Source: Candidatus Zixiibacteriota bacterium
Lineage (GTDB): Bacteria; Zixibacteria; MSB-5A5; GN15; FEB-12
Length of the DNA stretch: 7,948 nucleotides
Reading direction: 5' to 3'
NCBI GenBank assembly: GCA_003641345.1
Contig: QNAD01000086.1
Coordinates: 1-7,948 of the forward strand
The notes below the pieces were generated by a model. That model saw only the letters and a list, made by a program, of their open reading frames with translations. It did no database searches and was not told where the DNA came from. Position 1 is the stretch's first letter. Each line of letters opens with the position of its first letter. The translations under genes were made by a program, and so were the position numbers. Shown here in pieces: positions 1-5,844 of this stretch.

Positions 1-420
1 CCAAAACTAAATCAAAAAGGGTTTACCTTAGTTGAACTTGTAATCATTATTGTAATTCTTGGTATCTTAGCCGCTGTGGCTATTCCCAAATATCAAGATA
101 TTACAACCGAAGCAAAAGAAGCTGCTGCCCGTTCCTCTTTAGGGGCAATGAGGTCAGGCATCACTATCTATTATGCTAACCAAGCCGTAAAAACCGGAAC
201 TGCAACCTGGCCTACTTTAAATCAACTTGAGACTCCTGGAACCGTTATGGAACAAAGTCTTCCCAAAAATCCATATCAGGCTACTGCCAATGCTCCTGAC
301 TCTGTCGTTACCGGCGTAACAAAAGGTGTCATCGTAGGCACTCGTGGTGGTTGGGCATATCAAGCCGCTACAGGTGTTATATGGCTAAATACAAACAGCG
401 TAGGAGAAAACAGCTGGTAA
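1..420 (+). CDS. type IV major-type prepilin, 5' end outside the window
   Basis: This is the structural subunit of a type IV pilus or pilus-like fibre. The reading frame is open from base 1, and its first residues are PKLNQKG followed by FTLVELV, the prepilin peptidase site. Cleavage falls after Gly7 of the visible part, and the conserved Glu sits at mature position +5. A hydrophobic helix of about 20 residues follows and ends in AIPKYQDI. The mature protein is about 132 residues, normal for a small pilin, and has no cysteine, so there is no C-terminal disulfide loop. The C-terminal part contains GGWAYQAATGVIW and ends in ENSW, resembling the GWxYxxxTGxxW endings of many small pilins. A GTG at 76 lies inside the hydrophobic helix and is not the start; the real start is a few codons upstream of base 1. 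The gene is visibly richer in G+C than the rest of the operon, as expected for a highly expressed subunit. The pilin class is certain; pilus versus pseudopilus is not. Confidence 0.93.
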   Translation, partial: PKLNQKGFTLVELVIIIVILGILAAVAIPKYQDITTEAKEAAARSSLGAMRSGITIYYANQAVKTGTATWPTLNQLETPGTVMEQSLPKNPYQATANAPDSVVTGVTKGVIVGTRGGWAYQAATGVIWLNTNSVGENSW

Positions 421-426
421 ACGGAT

Positions 427-431
427 AAGGA
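427..431 (+). promoter_or_regulatory. Shine-Dalgarno site fixing the TTG start of the second prepilin
   Basis: AAGGA lies seven bases before the TTG at 439. No ATG or GTG start is available between this site and the prepilin cleavage site, so the TTG is the start. Confidence 0.7.
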
Positions 432-438
432 TTATAAG

Positions 439-903
439 TTGTTTATCATTAGAAATAAATTCAACAGGCTCGATCATGTAGGTTTCACCTTGATCGAGCT
501 TGTTATTATAATAGTAGTTCTGGGAATATTAGCCGCTGTTGCTATACCAAAGTTCTCTGATATTTCCGATAGCTCAAAAGTTACTGCAACTAAAAAAGAG
601 ATGCAGAACCTGCAAAGAGCTATCGTTGGTAATCCCAGCATTATTGCCGGCGGACAATATATCGACCGTGGTTTCGAAGGTGATATTGGCTTTTTGCCCC
701 AGCAATTAGTTGATTTAGTAGCAAAACCAGACTCTATTCCAACTTACAACAGACTTACAAGAATCGGTTGGAATGGTCCCTATATAGAATCAACAGATAA
801 CTCCTATCTAATTGATGCTTGGGGAAATAATTATATTTATCAGAGATCATCCAGAACTATCACCGCTATTAATGGCACTGACACTTTAAAAATTAACTTC
901 TGA
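439..903 (+). CDS. prepilin with GspG-like C-terminal motifs
   Basis: This is a second pilin or pseudopilin of 154 residues. It has a 15-residue positively charged leader ending in HVG, then FTLIELV with Glu at mature +5 (Glu20), and a hydrophobic helix to about residue 37 ending in AIPKFSDI. The helix is very like that of the preceding pilin, so the two are probably paralogues. The globular part carries GDIGFLP (81-87), WNGPYI (111-116) and DAWGNNYIY (126-134). The order D-x-G-x-x-P, W-x-GPY, D-x-WG-x-x-Y is typical of GspG, the major pseudopilin of type II secretion. There is no cysteine. Translation starts at a TTG 18 bases after the previous stop. It could be a minor pilin that primes the fibre or the main subunit of a pseudopilus; the sequence cannot decide. 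Confidence 0.9.
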   Translation: MFIIRNKFNRLDHVGFTLIELVIIIVVLGILAAVAIPKFSDISDSSKVTATKKEMQNLQRAIVGNPSIIAGGQYIDRGFEGDIGFLPQQLVDLVAKPDSIPTYNRLTRIGWNGPYIESTDNSYLIDAWGNNYIYQRSSRTITAINGTDTLKINF

Positions 904-910
904 GTGAGGT
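904..910 (+). promoter_or_regulatory. Shine-Dalgarno site fixing the TTG start of the PilM-PilN fusion
   Basis: GTGAGGT directly follows the previous stop and ends four bases before the TTG at 915. The first in-frame ATG, at 936, has no comparable purine-rich site in front of it, so the TTG is preferred. Confidence 0.55.
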
Positions 911-914
911 CGTT

Positions 915-2543
915 TTGTTTGACCTAAATAGATTTATGGAAATTATCAACCCTAAAAAGGCTGGTAAAAATGATAACAAAAAAACAGTGAATAAATCTAA
1001 AATTGTAGAATCTATTGTCCAACCTAAAACAAAATTACTATTCGGGAGATATATATCTTTTTGTATCGATGATTTCTCAATTCAAATGGCAGTATCACAA
1101 CATTTTGGTCCCAAAATTATATTAAAAGATGTTACGAAAATTTATTTGTCAAAATCTCTGGACACAGAAGAGAAAAAGAATTCATTTATAAATACGAGCA
1201 TAAATGACTATATTGAACAATATAGTCATTTATTCACAAAGTTTTCATTAACTATTTCCGGACAGACAACAGCCCTAAGAACTTTTTTAATGCCGGCACT
1301 CAATAAAAAAGCATTAAGTGCGGCTATTAAATATGAACGAAAGAATCAAATCCCTTTTCCCGATGAAAACTGTGTCCATGATTATAAAATCAACAGTAAA
1401 ATAATTTCTAAGGGTAAATCAAAATACAAAATCTCATTATTCGCTACAACTTATAGCGATATCACAAACCGAATAAAAAGATTCTCGTCTGGCATAAAAA
1501 AAATAAATTTATGGAAAATCTATCACGCCCAAGATAGCATTGGCTTAATGTTGAGACATCTCAAAGAATTTAAACCTGACAAAAAATACACTTTACTGAA
1601 TCAATCAAGAGGATATACTGAAGTTTCCTTCTATAAAGGCTCTCAATTACAATTTTATCACATAAACGAACTCACCTCGGCGGTTCAAGGCGGAACTTAC
1701 GATACCATCAAATTAAATTATTATTCAGAGACAATTGAAGATCAATTAAGAATAACATTTGATTATTACAATGGTCAAACTAATGAAAACCCTTCAAGAG
1801 AAATTTTGGTTTACGGAGATTTATCATACAGTGACAGTTTATTGGAAATTCTTGGAAATAATTCGAGTTTCAAGTTTACAAAATTTCCAATTTCCGAACT
1901 CAAATTTCTCTCAAATAAAAAAGATGAATTTAATGAATCACTGAGTGCAAGCCTACCAGCTATGGCTTCGGTTGTCTGCAACACAAAATCAATAAATTTG
2001 CTACCCGAAAAAATGGTTGCAAAAAGAAAAGAATTTATTCAAACTGTTTATAGTAAACTCGCCCTTGGAACGATGATTGTTATTCTGTCTGTCGCCTGGT
2101 TTACCATGGGTAGATCCACTAATATCGCAAAACATCAACTGGAAGATATAAATTACTCGATAAATAAATTTAAAAATTCTGAAGCTTACCACACCTACAA
2201 TAATTTAAAAAAACAGATATTGAATAGTCGATCCTATTTGAAAAAGACAGAAAAAGAACCGTCATATTTGAGTTACAACCTTAAAGAACTTTCAAATTTG
2301 ACTCCTAACCAAATCAAACTAATTCATTTTAATTTCAACCCCTCAAAATCGAACCAAAACATTCTTATTCAGGGGGTAGTAACATCTCTTACGATTCCCC
2401 CTGAAATTATCCTCGCTGAATACACAGAAACATTAGCTTCATCCCCCTTGTTTGACAATGTCCACATAATAAAACATGTGAAAAAAAATAAAGAAGAGAA
2501 ATTTTTCATTGAATTTGTAATCAATATGCAAGGAGTAGCATGA
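915..2543 (+). CDS. PilM-PilN fusion (GspL-like), pilus assembly inner-membrane protein
   Basis: In most type IV pilus systems PilM (cytoplasmic, actin-like) and PilN (one membrane helix plus a periplasmic domain) are separate genes; here one 542-residue protein covers both. After a basic linker (1-40), the PilM-like part spans about 41-355. It includes a PilM-type segment around AAIKYERKNQIPFP (136-149). The first nucleotide-binding loop is poor (CIDDFS at 50-55, lacking the usual glycine). INLLP at 360-364 matches the motif at the N terminus of PilN that binds PilM. One membrane helix follows (about 381-398), then a coiled-coil stretch (about 401-447) and a PilN/GspL-like periplasmic domain (about 453-540). 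The whole architecture equals that of GspL of type II secretion. The stop overlaps the next start by four bases (ATGA). PilM and PilN similarity is seen in motifs; whether to call it PilM-PilN or GspL is a matter of naming. Confidence 0.85.
   Translation: MFDLNRFMEIINPKKAGKNDNKKTVNKSKIVESIVQPKTKLLFGRYISFCIDDFSIQMAVSQHFGPKIILKDVTKIYLSKSLDTEEKKNSFINTSINDYIEQYSHLFTKFSLTISGQTTALRTFLMPALNKKALSAAIKYERKNQIPFPDENCVHDYKINSKIISKGKSKYKISLFATTYSDITNRIKRFSSGIKKINLWKIYHAQDSIGLMLRHLKEFKPDKKYTLLNQSRGYTEVSFYKGSQLQFYHINELTSAVQGGTYDTIKLNYYSETIEDQLRITFDYYNGQTNENPSREILVYGDLSYSDSLLEILGNNSSFKFTKFPISELKFLSNKKDEFNESLSASLPAMASVVCNTKSINLLPEKMVAKRKEFIQTVYSKLALGTMIVILSVAWFTMGRSTNIAKHQLEDINYSINKFKNSEAYHTYNNLKKQILNSRSYLKKTEKEPSYLSYNLKELSNLTPNQIKLIHFNFNPSKSNQNILIQGVVTSLTIPPEIILAEYTETLASSPLFDNVHIIKHVKKNKEEKFFIEFVINMQGVA
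1201..1232. repeat. perfect 15-base inverted repeat inside the PilM-PilN gene
   Basis: TAAATGACTATATTG (1201-1215) is followed by AA and then its exact reverse complement (1218-1232). It encodes residues 96-106 of the fusion protein. In RNA it would form a stem of about 14 pairs with a four-base loop. No T-run follows on either strand, so it does not look like a terminator. No function is known. Confidence 0.9.
2368..2405. repeat. G+C-rich hairpin inside the PilM-PilN gene
   Basis: TTCAGGGGG (2368-2376) pairs perfectly with CCCCCTGAA (2397-2405). Between them GTAA (2379-2382) can pair with TTAC (2389-2392), giving a two-part stem closed by a six-base loop. It covers residues 485-497 and lies about 135 bases before the next start codon. 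Five consecutive G:C pairs are unusual in this AT-rich gene. A role in mRNA processing or in differential expression within the operon is inference only. Confidence 0.65.
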
Positions 2544-3103
2544 ACAGAAAACCGTTTATATATTTTTTAGCAACGGTTGTTTTAGCTACCGTATGGATTT
2601 TGCTTGTCTGGCTTCCATACCATCGACAACACACGCTTTTAAAAGTTCAAATCAACGACGCTAAACAACAACTTAAAGATTACAAAAACACTCTCGAACA
2701 ATTACCAAAAATAATTGCTGAGAGAAATCAGTATGAAAATATAAAATCAATTCTCGATGAAAAATTATATACTAAACGAGATATGCTAAAACTATTCGAT
2801 AAACTTTATGAAATTGCTTCTAAAAATCAATTGCATATCGTGGAGATTACTCCCCCAATTGAAGAATTATTATTGCTTAATAGAAATATTTCAGATTCAA
2901 CTATGCCTTTATTTTTGAATATTACTTTATCCATAACTGGTGATTATGTGAATTTTGGGAAATTTACTGAAAAAGTTGAAAAATCATTATTTTTTAGAGG
3001 TACGAATATCTGTCAAATAATGGGTGATAGTAAACCTATTGATGAACTGAAATTTTTATTTGGTTTTAAAGCACTATTAGGAAATTTGGAAATAAAATCA
3101 TGA
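2540..3103 (+). CDS. pilO: PilO-like (GspM-like) inner-membrane pilus assembly protein
   Basis: PilO pairs with PilN in the inner membrane and links the cytoplasmic PilM ring to the periplasmic PilP-secretin part of the machine. The 187-residue product has a short cytoplasmic tail, one membrane helix (about 7-25), a coiled coil (about 30-70) and a C-terminal ferredoxin-like domain (about 78-185). The stretch around SITGDYVNFGKFTEKVEK (131-148) fits the PilO/GspM pattern of hydrophobic strand, G-x-Y, then an amphipathic helix. TPPIEE (104-109) sits where PilO proteins often carry a proline turn. The ATG overlaps the previous stop as ATGA and has AAGGAG four bases upstream, so translation is probably coupled to the PilM-PilN fusion. 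The length is normal for PilO. Identity rests on architecture and gene order more than on strong motifs. Confidence 0.8.
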   Translation: MNRKPFIYFLATVVLATVWILLVWLPYHRQHTLLKVQINDAKQQLKDYKNTLEQLPKIIAERNQYENIKSILDEKLYTKRDMLKLFDKLYEIASKNQLHIVEITPPIEELLLLNRNISDSTMPLFLNITLSITGDYVNFGKFTEKVEKSLFFRGTNICQIMGDSKPIDELKFLFGFKALLGNLEIKS

Positions 3104-3552
3104 CTGAAAAGAATAGAAAAATAATTGTATATATAATCTTCGTTCTGGCTATCATCTATGGCACGATTAATCTATATCCAAATAAAGATAACAAAAAACA
3201 AATTCATAATCAAAACAACGCGGCACAACTTGAAAACTCCAAAAATATTATTTCTCAATATGCCCTCAAAAATAAGTTAGATACTTTATCTATTCAAAAT
3301 AAAAAATGGGGTGCAGATCCATTTCATGCTCTTAATAAAAAGATTTCAAAAAAAACATTTTTCAGAAATAACACTCAATTAGTTCTTTCTGGAATTATTT
3401 ACAACGATGACAATCCTGTTGCTATAATCAATAAAAAATCATTGCGTGTTGGTGATAAAATTGAAAATGCAAAAATTATTCAAATAAACAAAAAAGATGT
3501 AATTCTTGAAGAGAACGGTAAAAATGTTACTCTTATTATTAATAAAGGATAA
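3100..3552 (+). CDS. PilP/GspC-like periplasmic clamp protein with a membrane anchor
   Basis: PilP (pili) or GspC (type II secretion) links the PilN-PilO pair to the N-terminal domain of the secretin. The 150-residue product has a charged N terminus and one membrane helix (about 8-26). A polar linker rich in Asn, Lys and Gln (about 27-68) leads to the motif WGADPF (70-75), and then a small beta domain (about 92-149). In that domain LSGIIYNDDNPVAIINKKSL and VGDKI, then VILEENG, follow the HR-domain pattern of GspC/PilP. The protein has no cysteine, so it cannot be a lipoprotein as classical PilP is; the helical anchor resembles GspC instead. It starts in an ATGA overlap with the PilO gene and ends five bases before the secretin start. 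The family call is good; the exact name (PilP or GspC) is open. Confidence 0.75.
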   Translation: MTEKNRKIIVYIIFVLAIIYGTINLYPNKDNKKQIHNQNNAAQLENSKNIISQYALKNKLDTLSIQNKKWGADPFHALNKKISKKTFFRNNTQLVLSGIIYNDDNPVAIINKKSLRVGDKIENAKIIQINKKDVILEENGKNVTLIINKG

Positions 3553-3557
3553 ATATT

Positions 3558-4832
3558 ATGCCAAAACAAATATATAAACTACTAATAATTACTTGCACCC
3601 TATTGTTTTTGACATTCTCGGCAAATGCTGAACAAAAGAGAATATCAATTCAAATGGAATCGGTTTCATTGGTATCAATATTAAATTTAATTGCCGAGCA
3701 ATACAATCTAAATCTGGTTATCTCAAATGATGTACAAGGGGATATTTCAGTTAAACTTAACGAAGTTGACATATACACCGCCCTTGATGCAATTCTTCAT
3801 CCGAATGGATATAATTATTATTTTGATGACAATATCATTGTTATAAAATCCATGGAAAAAGAAACTGCCGGTGAACTCAGGGCAGAAGTTATTAGATTAA
3901 ATTATGTAAATCCAATTACAGCACAAAAAGCATTATTGCCATTAAAATCTCAAAAAGGTGATATCATTATTTTAGATAAAATTAATGAAGGAGCCGAAAC
4001 AAATGAAGTATATCATCCCAATAAAATTATAATAACCGATTATCCAAAAAATGTCGATGCTATGCTTAAAGTTATTGATGAATTGGATATCAAAGAAAAA
4101 CTAATTTCCATAAAAGTAAAAATAGTTGAAACAACATTAGATTCACAGGACAAATTAGGTATAAACTGGCCGTCCCAAATTAATACTCAAATTGGTACAA
4201 GTAGCACAACCTCGACAGATGAAACTTCAGAAACAAATGATGTCGGGCTGGGAACTTACGATCTTGATGCAAGCCAATGGACTTGGGGAAAATTGACTAT
4301 AAATCAAATGAGTGCTTTCTTAGACATCCTAAAACAAAAAAATAACAGCAAACTGATTTCATACCCGAGTGTCAGCACTCTTGAAAATCATGAAGCTGAA
4401 ATTAAAATTCAAACAGTAATACCAATACCAACTATTAATAGGTTCACAGAATCTGCTTCAACAACAGATTTTGTAACCTTTTACGATGAAGAAGTTGGCA
4501 TAAGACTAAATGTTATCCCTCGTATTAACAATAATGGTGAGATAACTATGGACGTTAATAATGTCGTTGAAGATATAATAGGTTACACAGGTTCTTCTGA
4601 TAGCCAAAAACCGATTACAGCCGAACGTTCAATTAAAACAAGAATAACAGTTGGCAATGGTGAAACCGCTACTTTAGGCGGTTTATTAAAAGAAAGTGAC
4701 ATTCAAGTTGAAAAGAAAGTGCCCGGGCTAAGTTTGATTCCGGTTTTAGGAAAATTACTATTTACCAGTCATTCCACTGAAAAAAGGACTACCGACTTGC
4801 TTATAATGATTACGCCAACAATCATTCAATGA
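3558..4832 (+). CDS. secretin, PilQ/GspD family, compact form
   Basis: This forms the outer-membrane ring through which the fibre or substrate leaves the cell. The 424-residue precursor has a signal peptide (1-24, cleavage after SANA), then an STN/N0 domain (about 28-97) and one N1/KH-like domain (about 108-178, with HPNKIIITDYPKNV at 153-166). The secretin core runs from about 181 to the end. Core signatures are LISYPSVSTLENHEAEI (266-282), EVGIRLNVIPRI (312-323), TVGNGETATLGGL (364-376) and VPGLSLIPVLGKLLF (388-402); the last matches the conserved VPxLxxIPxLGxLF segment. There is no AMIN domain as in PilQ, no N2/N3 repeats as in GspD and no C-terminal S-domain, so it is shorter than both families. 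It begins five bases after the PilP-like gene, with AAAGG upstream. Its stop touches the stop of the convergent gene on the other strand. Confidence 0.92.
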   Translation: MPKQIYKLLIITCTLLFLTFSANAEQKRISIQMESVSLVSILNLIAEQYNLNLVISNDVQGDISVKLNEVDIYTALDAILHPNGYNYYFDDNIIVIKSMEKETAGELRAEVIRLNYVNPITAQKALLPLKSQKGDIIILDKINEGAETNEVYHPNKIIITDYPKNVDAMLKVIDELDIKEKLISIKVKIVETTLDSQDKLGINWPSQINTQIGTSSTTSTDETSETNDVGLGTYDLDASQWTWGKLTINQMSAFLDILKQKNNSKLISYPSVSTLENHEAEIKIQTVIPIPTINRFTESASTTDFVTFYDEEVGIRLNVIPRINNNGEITMDVNNVVEDIIGYTGSSDSQKPITAERSIKTRITVGNGETATLGGLLKESDIQVEKKVPGLSLIPVLGKLLFTSHSTEKRTTDLLIMITPTIIQ

Positions 4833-5279
4833 TTAAGGCTGACTTAACATCCATCTTTTGGAGCGACTAATAATAAGGAATATTGTTAAAATTATCAGGC
4901 ATAAGTCAAACCTTAAAGTTTCCCATGCAGATTCAGACGTTGCTGCTGCAGCTTTAAAACATCCACAATCAATACTAATTCCGCGAATTATAGCCACTGA
5001 AAGAGCAATAATAAAAAACAATGTCAATATATTGACCAAGGCTACTGAACCTCTATAATAAACGCCCAAAATCAATCCTATCCCAGCTGTCAATTCAATC
5101 CATGGCAATATGATTGCTACAATATTTATTAATTTCCCCGGAACCAGATGATAAAACCAGATAGATTTAGCAAAACTTTGAGGGTCAATAATTTTATAAT
5201 AAGAAGCATATATAAAAATAATTCCAACAGTTAATCGAATTAGTAAAGCCAAGATGTCATTATCAATTATTCTTCGCAA
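4833..5279 (-). CDS. MauE/DoxX-type four-helix membrane protein
   Basis: The 148-residue product has four predicted membrane helices (about 10-28, 52-72, 77-99 and 124-140). MauE/DoxX-family features are YKIIDPQSFAKSI (28-40), YHLVP (43-47), LPWIELTAG (58-66) and the motif IDCGCF (103-108) with Cys105 and Cys107. Members act in disulfide formation or quinone-linked redox reactions (MauE in methylamine dehydrogenase maturation, DoxX/DoxD in thiosulfate oxidation). The CxC motif fits thiol redox chemistry, but no substrate can be named. It starts at a TTG inside the end of the rhodanese gene, overlapping by 13 bases, with AAAGGA seven bases upstream, so translational coupling is likely. There is no ATG start near the N terminus that keeps the first helix. 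The neighbouring rhodanese suggests a sulfur or thiol role. Confidence 0.82.
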   Translation of the reverse strand: MRRIIDNDILALLIRLTVGIIFIYASYYKIIDPQSFAKSIWFYHLVPGKLINIVAIILPWIELTAGIGLILGVYYRGSVALVNILTLFFIIALSVAIIRGISIDCGCFKAAAATSESAWETLRFDLCLIILTIFLIISRSKRWMLSQP

Positions 5280-5791
5280 TTTGATATCCTTTCCATCTCA
5301 AGCCCATAGTTTTCCCACTCTCTGGACCCACCAAAAAATATCATAACATTAGAGTAACCAACATCCATAAAATTTCTCCCCAGATGTAAAGACAAATCAC
5401 ACTCCTCACCGGAGCAAAAAATAACCAGAGGGTAATCTAATGGAATTCCTCCTAACATAGAATCAAAATAAGGTTTTAAATCTCCTCCAGGAAGATAATC
5501 AAAAGGGATATTAATTGACCCTGGTATTGTCCCACATTTATACTCATCAAAATCTCTTGCATCAATAAATTTTGTATCTTTTGTTGAATGTTCCATTTGA
5601 GCAACATTTATTGCAATAAAAGGGGGGTCTCCTTTTTCGGCTGTTGGCGGGATAACCGGCTCTTCCCCATTTGATAAATCACGCCATCCACCTATAATTG
5701 CTATTTCATTTGGAAACAAACTGTTTCTGAGTAAACCAACTAAAGTAGAAAATACAATTATTATTAAAAGTTGCTTAACAAGCCTATTCAT
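5267..5791 (-). CDS. membrane-anchored rhodanese-like protein
   Basis: The 174-residue product begins with a signal-anchor helix (about 7-22), so the rest is probably periplasmic. The rhodanese domain covers about 58-168. It has FIDARDFDEYKCGTIPGSIN (75-94, the conserved D-A-R and G-x-I-P-G-A/S motifs) and VIFCSGEECD (123-132), the active-site loop with Cys126. GYSNVMIFFGGSREWENYG (145-163) is the usual C-terminal end of the fold. Rhodaneses carry sulfur on the active cysteine as a persulfide; here a second cysteine (131) lies in the same loop and could form a disulfide with Cys126. The ATG is preceded by AGGAG at five bases. It lies upstream of, and overlaps by 13 bases, the MauE/DoxX-type gene, which points to a joint redox or sulfur-transfer task. 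The fold is certain; the donor and acceptor are unknown. Confidence 0.88.
   Translation of the reverse strand: MNRLVKQLLIIIVFSTLVGLLRNSLFPNEIAIIGGWRDLSNGEEPVIPPTAEKGDPPFIAINVAQMEHSTKDTKFIDARDFDEYKCGTIPGSINIPFDYLPGGDLKPYFDSMLGGIPLDYPLVIFCSGEECDLSLHLGRNFMDVGYSNVMIFFGGSREWENYGLEMERISNCEE
5287..5292 (-). promoter_or_regulatory. Shine-Dalgarno site fixing the TTG start of the MauE/DoxX-type gene
   Basis: On the minus strand AAAGGA (extended GGAAAGGA to 5294) lies seven bases before the TTG at 5279-5277. The site is inside the 3' end of the rhodanese gene. It supports the overlapping TTG start over any later non-standard start. Confidence 0.65.
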
Positions 5792-5844
5792 TCAATCTCC
5801 TGATTTTCATATTATACGCTTACAGAATAAATTAGTTTAATTTA

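Noticed and set aside
1841..1891. Ten-base inverted repeat ATTGGAAATT / AATTTCCAAT with a 31-base loop
   Set aside because: The arms are A/T-rich, the loop is long and the match may well arise by chance in this composition.
1759..1944. Open frame of 61 codons on the plus strand inside the PilM-PilN gene
   Set aside because: It lies wholly within a well-supported gene in another frame, has no ribosome site and its product shows no recognisable pattern.
2001..2192. Open frame of 63 codons on the minus strand inside the PilM-PilN gene
   Set aside because: It is antisense to the INLLP and membrane-helix region, which is clearly coding on the plus strand; no ribosome site is seen.
4858..5058. 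Open frame of 66 codons on the plus strand
   Set aside because: It is antisense to the MauE/DoxX-type gene, whose family motifs and membrane helices are clear.
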